Position numbers and translations under genes: made by a program. This document shows positions 30,386 to 39,850 of a stretch of 64,000 nt of DNA, one piece after another. The stretch lies in contig OX465103.1 in assembly GCA_949987565.1 (NCBI GenBank), positions 4,521,548 through 4,585,547 of the forward strand. The letters run 5' to 3'. The stretch comes from Luidia sarsii. Lineage: Eukaryota; Echinodermata; Asteroidea; Paxillosida; Luidiidae. Position 1 is the first letter of the stretch; every line of letters begins with the position of its first letter. The notes beneath the pieces were generated by a model. It saw nothing but the letters and a program-made list of their open reading frames with translations. It did not search any database and was not told the DNA's origin.

Positions 30386-30442
30386 CATATACCTTACAAG
30401 TCATAGAACACTCGAGCATGTAGAACTGACTAATTAAATGTA

Positions 30443-30645
30443 GAAACTACGCCTACCAATTCCTTGATACAAGGTGTAAGAATAATCTCTAGGAGTAGAT
30501 ATGTCATATACAGCTTTCTGCAAAAATGTCCACACTTCTCTTGCTTCAGCTGGATAATCTAAATTAAAAGTAAAAAATAACTTAAAGCAAATATCTACAG
30601 CTTTCATGAGGTCATCAACTGCGTAAACAAAATGATCGAGAAGAC
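30443..30645 (-). pseudogene. Unknown coding-like segment (about 68 codons)
   Basis: On the minus strand a frame runs from an in-frame stop near 30650 to a stop at 30443 and reads HFVYAVDDLMKAVDICFKLF, then FTFNLDYPAEAREVWTFLQK and AVYDISTPRDYSY. The composition (aromatic, acidic and aliphatic residues in a natural order) looks like real protein, unlike nearby frames. It may be the last exon or a fragment of a gene or transposon. I do not recognise the family. Confidence 0.35.
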
Positions 30646-31005
30646 ATTAATACTGTCCACCCCCAAAATACTCTCTCCAATGACGAGTATTTGTGGCTGT
30701 CTTGTTACACCCCTCTCCTTGCATACAGCTTCTCGTGGTGTAATGTATGCTGTCACACTCGTTCCAGTCTGTGGTAAAAAAAATAAAAAATAAAAACATG
30801 AAGAAAAAGTTAATAACATATCCATGTACATGAAGGTTTTCTATAATTATTATACTGGTTTGTAGTTGTGATGCATGTGACATGTAAATTTTGAGCTCAA
30901 GCACCTGAGAAACAACTAGGGATTTATGTATGTGTAGCCTTCAGCATTTGAGGAGTTGTAAATCCAAATAAAGTCGAAGCAAGAACTTCTACTCATCCAC
31001 ATGTT

Positions 31006-31540
31006 TACAATGAACATCACATGACTTCAGCCAATTAATTGAAAGAAATCCAAAGCTGCAGGCTAGATTACTTAAATCGAATACATTTAATTGCTCTACA
31101 GCTTTTATGTGCAAAATACCTTCATCACATGACTGCATCCAATTAACTGAAACAAATCCAAAGCAGCAGGCTAGATTACTAAAATCAAATACATTTAATT
31201 GATCTGCAGCTGTTATGTGCAAAGTACCTTCATCACATGACTTTATCTAATTAACTGAAAGAAATCCAAAGCAGCAGGCCAGATTAATAAAATCAAATAC
31301 ATTTAATTGATCTGCAGCTGTTATGTGCAAAGTACCTTCATCACATGACTTTATCTAATTAACTGAAAGAAATCCAAAGCAGCAGGCTAGATTACTAAAA
31401 TCAAATACAATTAATTGATCTGCAGCTGTTATTTGCAAAGTACCTTCATCACATGACTTTATCTAATTAACTGAAAGAAATGCAAAGCAGCAGGCTAGAT
31501 TAATAAAATCAAATACATTTAATTGATCTGCAGCTGTTGG
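31006..31540. repeat. About 110-bp satellite, five copies
   Basis: Units contain catcacatgacttta, aattaactgaaagaaatcca, aagcagcaggctagatta and aatacatttaattgatctgc. The first two copies are more diverged. The array stops abruptly at gcagctgttgggcccgg. Confidence 0.92.
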
Positions 31541-31819
31541 GCCCGGAGGAATGGAGAGACACACGGACACGCGACTGCCACTCGGACACACTGCCCCCGC
31601 TGGGTTTTTATTGAGTGCAAAAAGTTATACACTTCAAAACATCCACGTCCATAATAAACGTGTTTCACCAACCTTTGATTGTTTGGTCAACAATATGATA
31701 ATTCTCAAACAATCCAACACAGTACCTGTGACCAGCAGTATAGGCTACCTTTGCCCAACTTCAACCATAATTATAATCTCTGCTGTACATGCCACTTGCA
31801 TGTGTTTAACCTTACGTAG
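31541..31819. other. Unannotated DNA between satellite and Polinton
   Basis: A GC-rich start and then AT-rich sequence. No gene or element end was recognised. Confidence 0.4.
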
Positions 31820-31825
31820 ACTAGT

Positions 31826-32415
31826 AGTATAGGGAATGGGGGTTCTGGCGCACTTTTTGTGGGAAGCCCCCCGAGCCCCATAGGACCTCCCAGCCGTACA
31901 TAAGAAATTGCCCTATTGCGTATGTAGGCCGTTTCGCGTACATAAACAATTGGCAAAACCTTATGTAGGCCGAAACCGTTTCGCGTACATACATAATTGG
32001 CAAAACCTTATGTAGGCCGAAACCGTTTCGCGTACATAAATAATTGGCAAAACTTTATGTAGGCTGAGGCCGTTTCGCGTACATACATAATTGGCAAAAC
32101 CTTATGTAGGCCGAAACCGTTTCGCGTACATAAGAAATTGGAGTAATTCTGCATGCACCTCGGCCCCCCCTCCCCCAGCCCCGCCAGATGAAGCCCCCAG
32201 AGAGCCCCCAAGGTCCCCAGCACCCCCCACCACCCCGCCCGACACCTCCGTCAAGCCCCCTGAGCCCCATAGGACCTCCCAGCCCCAGTTCTGATTATAT
32301 ATAATATATATATATATAGGGCCCGCCCCACCCCCCTGGCGTCAGCTCTGCTGACTCCCAGACCAAGGGTAACCACTATACACTGATCGATACCCTATTT
32401 AGATACATGCTCGCC
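31826..32415 (+). repeat. Polinton left terminal inverted repeat
   Basis: The reverse complement of 46500-47085 with a few bases of difference in an (AT)n run near 32290. It contains four to five subterminal repeats (31915-32140) of about 50 bp: tttcgcgtacataa, aattggcaaaaccttatgta, ggccgaaacc. It then has a C-rich tract and ends at acatgctcgcc. Confidence 0.95.
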
Positions 32416-32569
32416 CCACGGCGCCCGAAACAACTCCCAGCTACACAACAAATGGGAAACAGTAACCGCAGACAAGGCTTGTGCCGCGGCTACCAGTCCA
32501 AGCCCCTCCCACCCCTTGGAGGGCCAAAAACGGTCACGCCGGAAGTTCAAAAAAAACTTGTCACGCTAC

Positions 32570-32694
32570 TAGAAATCTGTCACGGTGAAAGATTTCTGTC
32601 ACGGTGAAAGATTTCTGTCCCGGTGAAAGATTTCTATCCCGGCGAAAGATTTCTATCCCGGCGAAAGATTTCTCTCCCAGCGAAAGATTTTTGT
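32570..32694. repeat. 19-bp tandem repeat inside the left TIR
   Basis: Six to seven copies of gatttctgtcacggtgaaa with progressive changes (cccggtg, cccggcg, cccagcg). There is no counterpart at the right end, so it is not part of the terminal repeat. Confidence 0.9.
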
Positions 32695-32702
32695 TTGATA
32701 CT

Positions 32703-32906
32703 ATGCATGCCTATCATTCACCCGCCGCAGTTAAGGCTTGTGCGGATGTTTACTCGTCTAAAGTCCAAGGGCCTTATCTGATTGTGCAGAGCAGCGGCCG
32801 CCCAGGCGGCCGTGGCAGCAAGGTTGTTAACCCCAAATGGCATGAGGGCGCTTTCCGCGGTGGGTTTACCAGTCAGTTGTACGGAGGCGGACGGTCTGAT
32901 GTATGA
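32703..32906 (+). CDS. Small hypothetical Polinton protein (67 aa)
   Basis: An open frame starting at MHAYHSP and ending GGFTSQLYGGGRSDV. It is glycine-, serine- and basic-rich and converges with the next gene, 22 bp away. Upstream codons (from 32604) fall in the 19-bp repeat, so the internal Met was chosen. A small virion peptide is possible, but nothing proves expression. Confidence 0.4.
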   Translation: MHAYHSPAAVKACADVYSSKVQGPYLIVQSSGRPGGRGSKVVNPKWHEGAFRGGFTSQLYGGGRSDV

Positions 32907-32928
32907 AACAGAGCGAAGCAACCGCATT

Positions 32929-33579
32929 CTATTTCAACGTCGCCGGGCCAGCAGCGAGCTCTCTCATGATCGAGGCTCGGGCCTGGGCTATGAGCTCGTT
33001 TTTTGTCGCCTCGCTTGATGCGGCCGCGTACACTTTGCGAGATTTTTTCTGAATATCGGCCTTCATTTGGCCATATTTCTCTATCTCGTCGAGTACGAGC
33101 TTGAACTCCTCAGGGGCGATGTGGTCATCGCGAAGCGCGTTTGAGATCACATCCGTTATGCTGTTGAGCTTGGATAGGGCGAGCACGCGAATCTCGTCGT
33201 GTTTCTTGGCTTTCACTAGGAGCCGCCGAGAGACGTACTTCCCGGCAATACCGGCCAGGCCACAAGCAACCGCAGCCGCCTCAAGTCCGACGACAACGGG
33301 TGCGGCTATGATTGTGGAGAGCAGACCCACACCCGCCGCACCCATCCCCAGACTAGATGCGATCAACGCTGTGTCAACGCCGTCAACGACGTTGATGGCT
33401 CTGCGGTATTTTTTGTACAGCTTGGCTCGTTCGTCTCTCTCGTGCTCTAGGCGGCGCTCGAGGTTGCGGATTTCGGTAAGACGGAAGCTGGACCCCCCGT
33501 CTTGCTGATCGAGCTTAGGATAAAGCGGCTCCGCCTCTGGCGGCGCTGTTGGCATCTTAGGCATTTTCTCGAATCTCAA
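32929..33579 (-). CDS. Polinton conserved membrane protein (216 aa)
   Basis: A lysine/proline-rich N-terminus, a charged coiled-coil segment (about 36-65: EIRNLERRLEHERDERAKLY), two adjacent hydrophobic stretches (about 73-115) that look like a membrane hairpin, then a helical basic C-terminal region with KAKKHDEIRVLALSKLNSI. Proteins of this pattern accompany Polintons in many invertebrates as far as I recall, but their role is undefined; a virion membrane or internal protein is plausible. It overlaps the next minus-strand gene by 23 bp, suggesting one transcription unit. Confidence 0.6.
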   Translation of the reverse strand: MRFEKMPKMPTAPPEAEPLYPKLDQQDGGSSFRLTEIRNLERRLEHERDERAKLYKKYRRAINVVDGVDTALIASSLGMGAAGVGLLSTIIAAPVVVGLEAAAVACGLAGIAGKYVSRRLLVKAKKHDEIRVLALSKLNSITDVISNALRDDHIAPEEFKLVLDEIEKYGQMKADIQKKSRKVYAAASSEATKNELIAQARASIMRELAAGPATLK

Positions 33580-34327
33580 GGACTGCTGTTACGGACTTAT
33601 CACGGTTTGTTACCACCCTGCCTTCCTTGTCACGGTTCTTTACTTCTCTACCCTCTTCGTCTAAAACGCGGACGTTCAACTGATGTATGTGCGTGTTTTG
33701 TAATTTTTTGTACATAGGATTGTTAGGGGATACGTCTACAATACCCCCAGATGTTGCGGCCGGGACTATCGCAAGCAGGGTCGAGGGAGCACCATCAACG
33801 AGATTAGAGCTCGTTGAGAGTTGGTCGAGATGGATATAAAGCCACTTATGGGCAGCCATGTCAATCTGTTTGTCTCCCCCATACTCCCCATAAAGCCAAT
33901 CTTTTTCGTCTATACCCAGGATTCGGCGTATATTGGTACTGAATTGTATCTGGACACCTTCTGGTACACTGAGCTTGATTAGACCGGTTGCTTCGGTCAA
34001 CTTAAGCATTACACCGGGAACAGCTCCCGTGATAAAACTCGATAGTTGTTCAAAGGTATACAACCCAGGCGGGATCACAATAGATCTACCACTAGTAGTT
34101 TTACCATGCTGGACAGTGCCAGGCGGGATCACAATAGATCTACCACTAATAGTTTTACCATGCTGGGCAGTGGTTATCTCAATTCTGGACGATAAACTCA
34201 CGTTGTGATAGCCAACTTCATAATGAAAACCTCGGAGGGCGACATAGAGCTTGCCATCTGTATTGTCTACAGACGATTGGAGAATCGTCGCTTCCCCTTG
34301 TTGAAGATGAGTCAGTGTGATGAACAT
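33557..34327 (-). CDS. Candidate minor capsid (penton-like) protein, Polinton
   Basis: About 256 residues from MFITLTH; an upstream Met at 34354 is also in frame. It is beta-rich and ends in a strand pattern (HIHQLNVRVLDEEGREV, later VTAVLEIRE) that fits the end of a single jelly-roll minor capsid protein, as in Polintons and virophages. Assignment rests on size, position beside other virion genes and this pattern, not on a catalytic motif. A 54-bp tandem duplication (34065-34172) repeats 18 residues containing SGRSIVIPPG. Its start abuts or overlaps the divergent gene at 34307. Confidence 0.5.
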   Translation of the reverse strand: MFITLTHLQQGEATILQSSVDNTDGKLYVALRGFHYEVGYHNVSLSSRIEITTAQHGKTISGRSIVIPPGTVQHGKTTSGRSIVIPPGLYTFEQLSSFITGAVPGVMLKLTEATGLIKLSVPEGVQIQFSTNIRRILGIDEKDWLYGEYGGDKQIDMAAHKWLYIHLDQLSTSSNLVDGAPSTLLAIVPAATSGGIVDVSPNNPMYKKLQNTHIHQLNVRVLDEEGREVKNRDKEGRVVTNRDKSVTAVLEIRENA

Positions 34328-35725
34328 GATGCAGTCATGGTAGACCAGGCACACAAGTTTAACTCAGAAGCGTCGTATGAAGCACGCGGGGTATACTCCT
34401 CCACCACCAAGGACCTAGAATTACAACATGTGAACATACAGGTGACTGCCGGCAGCACGGCAAACTTTAAAACTACCTTCCCAGATATCTTATCGGCGGA
34501 GCGGTACAAGCTGCCGCTAGTAAAAAGCAATGATTTAGTAAACAAGCGGCTCTCAACCCCGATGAGATTTTGGCAACCCCAGGTCAACTTCGCGGTGTGG
34601 TGCGCCACCGCGGGGTGCGGCGTCTCTTCGGGGGACCATCTTTACTCCGGGACCCCGATGGCGCGCTCGGTCTACCGCTTCCACGTGTACTACCAGATCC
34701 GCAGGATTCTTGAAGAGATGCAAGTGCCACTCCCGCAGGACGGCGGCGCGTGGGATGCCTTCGACGTCCCCTACAACCGGAGGGCGTACGAACGAATCTG
34801 CGCGGAGTTCGGAGTCTCACCACACACCAATTGGTGGATCAGATACCCTAACCACGGACTCGGTAGAGTTTACTGGTATGTGACGCACATGGGGCCTCAA
34901 CCGTTGGGAGGTGGAGCGGCGGAACACTACGACCCTAAAGTTATGACGTTCACCGAAAAGACGACGAACGAGAGGTACCAAATCCAATATATTAAACAAG
35001 ACGCGCCGGATGCGGGTGTGGCCTGGAAGCAGCTAATCCCCAACAAATCCCAAGGCTTCACCCGCCCAGGAGTCGAGCGGTTGAACGCCTCTATTCGCAC
35101 GTACGTCTGGGCCATCTTAGGCGCACAGTCACAAACCCGCTCGAGCATCATCGGCACCGGCACCGCATTCGACGCCCAGAGACAGTTCTTGGCGAACATC
35201 GAGGATGCGATCTCAAGCCCCGTCGATCTCCCAAGCGCAATAGCGAACTACCAGGATGTGCTTCAATACGCCCGCTCCAAGGTAAACTTCGCCTTCGGGA
35301 TCGGGTTGTACATGGCCCCAAGCAACATGGATCTACAGATTGGAACCATTCAGGACTACAACAACGAGATAGTCATCGCAGGATCGGGGCAAAAATTGGG
35401 CGTCAACGATGGCATAAATGCCACGCCTTCACCCCCGCCCGTGCAGGACATGGAGGGGCCGGCTGCGAGGCCAGCGCAGCCAGATATGGCTGCACCCAGC
35501 CCCGCGACGATGACGAGGGCCCAGAGGCTAGCGCAGTCAGCGAGGCCAGCGCAGTCAGATGTGGCTGCACCCGACCCCACGACGTTGAAGTGGACCCAGG
35601 GGCCTACGCAGCCAGCGAGGCCGGCGCAGCCAGATGCGCGGGCCGCAGACCGCGAGGACGAAAAAACCGCCCTCGTTGTTGGAGGGGTTGTCGTAGGCCT
35701 ACTCGCGCTTTGGCTTCTAAGCTAG
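34307..35725 (+). CDS. Polinton conserved protein with C-terminal membrane anchor (472 aa)
   Basis: A globular N-terminal 350 residues with distinctive aromatic motifs (VYRFHVYYQIRRILEEMQ, WDAFDVPYNRRAYERICAEF, LGRVYWYVTHMG). A low-complexity Ala/Pro/Gln linker follows (about 390-445, ARPAQPD-type repeats), then a single C-terminal membrane span VVGGVVVGLLALWLLS. The architecture suits a virion surface or membrane-anchored protein. I do not recognise a fold. The Met at 34307 was chosen over 34205; 34337 is another option that would avoid overlap with the divergent gene. The linker is encoded by imperfect tandem repeats. Confidence 0.55.
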   Translation: MSQCDEHDAVMVDQAHKFNSEASYEARGVYSSTTKDLELQHVNIQVTAGSTANFKTTFPDILSAERYKLPLVKSNDLVNKRLSTPMRFWQPQVNFAVWCATAGCGVSSGDHLYSGTPMARSVYRFHVYYQIRRILEEMQVPLPQDGGAWDAFDVPYNRRAYERICAEFGVSPHTNWWIRYPNHGLGRVYWYVTHMGPQPLGGGAAEHYDPKVMTFTEKTTNERYQIQYIKQDAPDAGVAWKQLIPNKSQGFTRPGVERLNASIRTYVWAILGAQSQTRSSIIGTGTAFDAQRQFLANIEDAISSPVDLPSAIANYQDVLQYARSKVNFAFGIGLYMAPSNMDLQIGTIQDYNNEIVIAGSGQKLGVNDGINATPSPPPVQDMEGPAARPAQPDMAAPSPATMTRAQRLAQSARPAQSDVAAPDPTTLKWTQGPTQPARPAQPDARAADREDEKTALVVGGVVVGLLALWLLS

Positions 35726-37066
35726 CCACCCGCGCGCCGCCACGAGCAGCAGGCTTCCGACCGCTACGACGACGGCCCACAGGTTTCCGGCCAGCCAGCC
35801 CGCAGTTTTTGCGAGTAGGGTTAGGAGCCAGGAGACGACCGAGCCGATAATACCCGGAAGCGCGGCGGCTGCTTTACCAGCCAGGTTGCCCAGGAGCCGT
35901 CCGAGACTTTGGAGGTGCTTTTTCACCCACTCCTTTACTCCACCCCGGTCTCCGGGCGGTGGGGTTGGCGTTGGGGGTGGCGGCGCGGCGGCACCACCGC
36001 CGGTCAGAGCGAGGACCAGGGTGCTGATCGTCATTCCTATCGCGGTGAGAATAGACACAATCGTGACCCCCTGCTCGCGGAAGAGGATGCGCACGCGCTC
36101 GGCCAGGCTTTTGTTTTTGTCTAAGACCCTCGTTATAGTCTCACGGATTCGGCGAAACTGCGACCGGAGTTCTAGGTTGAGGGTGTCGATGCTTTCTTGG
36201 ACTGCTGCAAGCTCATCTTCGGCCTTTTGAAGTTCATGCTCGATTTGGTCCGTTTCTTCTTCGGTAATTCCGGCGCGCTCAAGATCTTCGCGGTAGCCCT
36301 CGATTGCCTGCTGGAGAGCAACTTTTTTGCTCTCTTGCACCGCTCTCGTGCCACGCAAAGTTTTCAAGGCGCTGTCGAGTCCTTTAAGCTCTCTCCATTC
36401 CAAATCGACAGGCGGATCGGGGTTAGCATTGACTGTTTCGTAAGCATCATCAATATTCTGTTCCAAACGAGCAATGGTCTCACGGAGGTCAGAATCGTCT
36501 GCTTTAACAGCCGCATCGGCCGATTCGGCGATTTTTTCTAACACCGCGACGGTCTTGGGTGTGAAGCCGCCGCGCTTCTGCTTACTGTGGTACTCCGGCA
36601 GGTCGAGATAATCCCGAATGGCTTGCGAGCCCCCCTCGCCATACTTGCCGGCGATTGTCGACAACCCCAGAAATCCTACGGGGCCTCTAGAAGTAGTTAT
36701 CTGGATTTCTTTATTGCCCACTTCCCAGTAAAGCGTTTTGCCATTTTCACCGACCCTAAACTCATCGTATTTTGTTTTTTCTGTACGCCCAAGCCCGCCG
36801 TAATCGCGTTTTATCGCTTTGTAGAAAGAATCTACTAAACGTTCTCGCTGGGCTTCTCGCTCTTGCGTACGGAGGTTGCCTTTTAATCCGCCAATGCGGT
36901 CCCCGTAGTCATCTAGTGTCTGCCCATCCACCAGTCCCGGCATTAAGGTAGGATTATCGGGCAAATTAAAACTTGTTTCTGCGACGTCATCCGCGGCGTA
37001 ATCATCGCCCGTCCGCCCAATGTCAAACGGGTCCATTTCAACGTTATCATAGCCGCCTTCCGCCAT
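35717..37066 (-). CDS. Polinton conserved coiled-coil and membrane protein (449 aa)
   Basis: An acidic N-terminus, a central region with long heptad-like helices (about 180-310) and a hydrophobic span near 335-355 (VSILTAIGMTISTLVLAL). A Pro/Gly linker (AAPPPPTPTPPPGDRGG) follows, then a basic amphipathic stretch (VKEWVKKHLQSLGRLL) and C-terminal hydrophobic segments with repeated tryptophans. This architecture recurs in Polintons; the role may be a membrane-active or fibre-like virion protein. The product ends 9 bp inside the convergent gene and starts 48 bp from the divergent capsid gene, so the two may share a promoter region. Confidence 0.6.
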   Translation of the reverse strand: MAEGGYDNVEMDPFDIGRTGDDYAADDVAETSFNLPDNPTLMPGLVDGQTLDDYGDRIGGLKGNLRTQEREAQRERLVDSFYKAIKRDYGGLGRTEKTKYDEFRVGENGKTLYWEVGNKEIQITTSRGPVGFLGLSTIAGKYGEGGSQAIRDYLDLPEYHSKQKRGGFTPKTVAVLEKIAESADAAVKADDSDLRETIARLEQNIDDAYETVNANPDPPVDLEWRELKGLDSALKTLRGTRAVQESKKVALQQAIEGYREDLERAGITEEETDQIEHELQKAEDELAAVQESIDTLNLELRSQFRRIRETITRVLDKNKSLAERVRILFREQGVTIVSILTAIGMTISTLVLALTGGGAAAPPPPTPTPPPGDRGGVKEWVKKHLQSLGRLLGNLAGKAAAALPGIIGSVVSWLLTLLAKTAGWLAGNLWAVVVAVGSLLLVAARGWLA

Positions 37067-37114
37067 GGTGCATGTACGTATTGAACAGAACCCTACTAGG
37101 GTTTAATAGCCAAG

Positions 37115-38419
37115 ATGTCGAAGTACGGACGCAAGCTGAATCCTTTCCGAAGCCTGCGAGATCCACTCGGGGTCAAAGGCATCCGGCAGAGCGTGGTCGT
37201 AACCAACAACCCCTCTACCATCAACCAGAATGAGCAGCTCCTTGTCCGCTTCCCCAACCTCGGTGATCAGGATGTGATTGTCCCCGGAACGGCCCGGCTC
37301 GCGTTCACCATCTCTCTGACCTCGACCGACGACAACCGGACGGTGGTCCAAAATCTAGGACGGGCGATTGTGAAAAAGACCACGATCAAAATAAGCGGCA
37401 ACGAGGTCGCGTCCGTAGAAGATAGCGACGTTATCAACTGCTATTCCGACCTATGGAAAACGAAGCGAGAGCGCCAGGCCCACGTCTATCAGGGCATTGA
37501 TGCGAACTCAACGACGGCTAACGCGCTAAAACTGAGGGTGGGTGCCGATGACGGCGTCGGTACCGTGGCACGGGACAAGGCCATCGCGGACGCCTATGGC
37601 AACCGATTCTGCATCCCGCTGGACTTCGAATTACTCGAGTCCCATATGCCCTTCTACCAGTCCGCCCTCGGCGGCCGACTGGAGTACGAGCTGACCTTCA
37701 ACGGCTACAGCCGCGTCATTAAGGCAACTGGCGACACCAATGCCAGCTACGCCATCAACAACATCTCTCTCGAGTTCGACGTCGTGAGGGAGCCGAACCT
37801 GGCCCGCCAGATACGCAGCAAGTACGCCGGCCGGCTCGCCATCCTGTACGACCGCGTACTGCGCCACCGCAAGCTCACCCTCAACAAGAGCGATTCCCTG
37901 TGGAATATCAACCTGAACGTCCCTACTCGAAGCTTGAAGGGCATACTCGCGCTGTTTGAAGATGCGGGAACGGCGACCGCGTTCGCCCGAGACACAGAAT
38001 CCTTCTACAACCCCAAGATTGAAAAAGTCGAGGTCACGATTGAAGGGGTGCCGAACCAGCTGTACTCCCAGGGGATGCGGGCGTACCAGCAGTGGGATGA
38101 GGCGAAGAAATACTTCGCCGGCGGCCCTTCGGCGAAGCGCCACCCCGCGGTCGCCGCAGTCGCCAAAGACCTGGGGCTGGCCGACGTCACGGTAGGGGAA
38201 TACCTCACGACCAAGTACGCGCTGTGGCTGGACATGAGAACCACCGACGACGACTCGCTGCACGGCAGCGGCCGGCGCGTAGAAAACGCGAGCGAGGGGG
38301 TCACGATCCAGATCGCCAAAAAGGTGGAGGCGGCTGGCGTATTGAACGCGTATCTGTACGTCATCATGGACGCGCAGCTAAACATCGAGAATGGCCAGTT
38401 CGTCCACGCCCTGTACTAG
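37115..38419 (+). CDS. Polinton major capsid protein (double jelly-roll type)
   Basis: 434 residues, the usual size for Polinton capsid proteins. It begins with a short basic N-terminus and then shows alternating beta-rich segments. The second half has the block NPKIEKVEVTIEGVPNQLYS followed by GMRAYQQWDEAKKYF, which I associate with this family. The C-terminus (IQIAKKVEAAGVLNAYLYVI, MDAQLNIENGQFV) is also typical. It would form pseudo-hexameric capsomers. It overlaps the packaging ATPase gene by 29 bp in another frame, the expected virion gene neighbour. The fold is inferred, not seen. Confidence 0.75.
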   Translation: MSKYGRKLNPFRSLRDPLGVKGIRQSVVVTNNPSTINQNEQLLVRFPNLGDQDVIVPGTARLAFTISLTSTDDNRTVVQNLGRAIVKKTTIKISGNEVASVEDSDVINCYSDLWKTKRERQAHVYQGIDANSTTANALKLRVGADDGVGTVARDKAIADAYGNRFCIPLDFELLESHMPFYQSALGGRLEYELTFNGYSRVIKATGDTNASYAINNISLEFDVVREPNLARQIRSKYAGRLAILYDRVLRHRKLTLNKSDSLWNINLNVPTRSLKGILALFEDAGTATAFARDTESFYNPKIEKVEVTIEGVPNQLYSQGMRAYQQWDEAKKYFAGGPSAKRHPAVAAVAKDLGLADVTVGEYLTTKYALWLDMRTTDDDSLHGSGRRVENASEGVTIQIAKKVEAAGVLNAYLYVIMDAQLNIENGQFVHALY

Positions 38420-39086
38420 CCCCCACAGCGCGATCATCTGCGGACAGACCGGCTGCGGTAAAACGGTCTTCGCCCTCGACCTCCTCGAGTTGCCTCGCGA
38501 TCGTGGCGGCTACCGCGACACGTTCGCGCACATCGTCATACTGTGCCCCACAATGCGGTGGAACCAAACTTATCGCGAGCGGCACTGGGTGTGGACAGAC
38601 CCCGAGGTCTGGATCGTCAACCCCGGCGAACGGCTTCAGAAATATCTGCGCGCCTTTTACTCGCTCTTCGCCGGCGAGCCGACGCTGTACATCATCGACG
38701 ATTGCTCGGCCAGTGAAGCCCTGACCAAAAAGAAGGACATGCTGTCTGAGCTCGCATTCTCGGGGCGCCATGCCTCTCAATCCGTGTGGGTCTTGACGCA
38801 GAAGTACAACGCCGTCCTTAAAGACCTGCGGTCGCAGACCAAGTGGGTCGCTCTCTTTCACTGCAAAGATGAGGATTCTTTTGAAGACTGCCTGCGAGAA
38901 AACTATGTCATCCGCACGAGAGAGGAGAGAGCGGCGCTTGGGCAGCGGCTATCTGAAACTAAACACGCCAAGCTCATACTAAGGACCGATCAGCCGGCTT
39001 CTTACCAACTATGTACTACCGCACGCTTAGCTCGTACTACCGCACGCTTAGCTCGTACTACCGCACGCTTAACGGTTACGAAGTAA
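38391..39086 (+). CDS. A32-like genome-packaging ATPase (FtsK/HerA type)
   Basis: 231 residues. Walker A GQTGCGKT (18-25), Walker B LYIIDD (99-104) and the arm LAFSGRHASQSVWVLTQKYN (121-140) with a conserved glutamine match the A32/HerA packaging ATPases of Polintons and related viruses. It would pump element DNA into capsids. The start overlaps the end of the capsid gene. The last 25 or so residues (TTARLAR repeats) come from a 21-bp tandem repeat at 39013-39071 and are probably dispensable. Confidence 0.85.
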   Translation: MASSSTPCTSPHSAIICGQTGCGKTVFALDLLELPRDRGGYRDTFAHIVILCPTMRWNQTYRERHWVWTDPEVWIVNPGERLQKYLRAFYSLFAGEPTLYIIDDCSASEALTKKKDMLSELAFSGRHASQSVWVLTQKYNAVLKDLRSQTKWVALFHCKDEDSFEDCLRENYVIRTREERAALGQRLSETKHAKLILRTDQPASYQLCTTARLARTTARLARTTARLTVTK

Positions 39087-39127
39087 CCGCTTAGCTGACA
39101 CGGAGTGTCGGCAACACCTTCGGTGTT
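39073..39127 (+). other. Three consecutive short hairpins at the ATPase 3' end
   Basis: CGGTTAC-gaa-GTAACCG (39073-39089, spanning the stop codon), GCTGACAC-gga-GTGTCGGC (39094-39112) and AACACC-ttc-GGTGTT (39113-39127). All have 3-nt loops and stems of 6-8 bp. They fill the gap before the next start codon at 39134 and may act in RNA 3'-end formation or processing. Confidence 0.7.
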
Positions 39128-39133
39128 ACAGTT

Positions 39134-39850
39134 ATGTGGGAGCTAGCCATACAGACGGCGACGCTGGTAGCGGTTCTCGCGATTCTTGGCTTAGGGGCAT
39201 ACGCCTTTGTCGGGTATATTAGACTACTGCGCGTAATAACGCATGCGATTGAGTCGATCAAGATGGATTGCGATGCTTTGATCGATCAGCTGTTGGCTGA
39301 AGAAGAGGATGTATGCAAAAAAAAGGACGCGGGTGCCGAGGCTCGGAAGACCGAGCAACGGGAAGAACCAAAACGAGCCCGTCTGGCCGCGGTTGTGGCG
39401 GGTGGTATGGCTAAAAACTACCTAGGCAAACAACTAACTCTCGCGCAAGTTGATGAAATGACCGATGATGAGGTTTTCAAATACCACAGCCGCTATGAGG
39501 CGCGACTTGGAGCTTCGATGGTAAAAACGCTCGGGGCTTCCGCGCTGCAGATGTATGCGCTGGCAGCGGGCACATTTCTACCCATCCCCCACGAAAATCA
39601 ACCCCAGCTGGTCTCAGACCTCGACGAAGACCCCTTTGTTAAGCATGCGCTGACGACCGCTTGCTGCGAGCTGTACAATCGCTATGGGATGTACCTAGCT
39701 CCGCTGACGGCGGCGATGACCACGGCTAAGCACTGTCAATTTGGAGATCGGGAAACCCCTGCAAATACGACCACGGAGGATGGAGACGACGGAAGAGCCT
39801 GTCCCAGCGACCCCCCCAACGACCGAGAAGGTGATGGCGACGCAACGTAG
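39134..39850 (+). CDS. Polinton conserved protein with N-terminal membrane anchor (238 aa)
   Basis: One N-terminal hydrophobic span (about 7-32: ATLVAVLAILGLGAYAFVGY), a charged linker, then a compact conserved-looking domain with MAKNYLGKQLTLAQVDEM, YHSRYEARLGASMVKTLG and CELYNRYGMYLAPLTAAM. The C-terminal tail is acidic and low-complexity. I know of similar proteins beside Polinton genes but no function. It overlaps the next gene by 17 bp. Confidence 0.55.
   Translation: MWELAIQTATLVAVLAILGLGAYAFVGYIRLLRVITHAIESIKMDCDALIDQLLAEEEDVCKKKDAGAEARKTEQREEPKRARLAAVVAGGMAKNYLGKQLTLAQVDEMTDDEVFKYHSRYEARLGASMVKTLGASALQMYALAAGTFLPIPHENQPQLVSDLDEDPFVKHALTTACCELYNRYGMYLAPLTAAMTTAKHCQFGDRETPANTTTEDGDDGRACPSDPPNDREGDGDAT

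Noticed and set aside
30989..31222. 77-codon minus-strand frame with two similar halves
   Set aside because: It reflects two copies of the 110-bp satellite.
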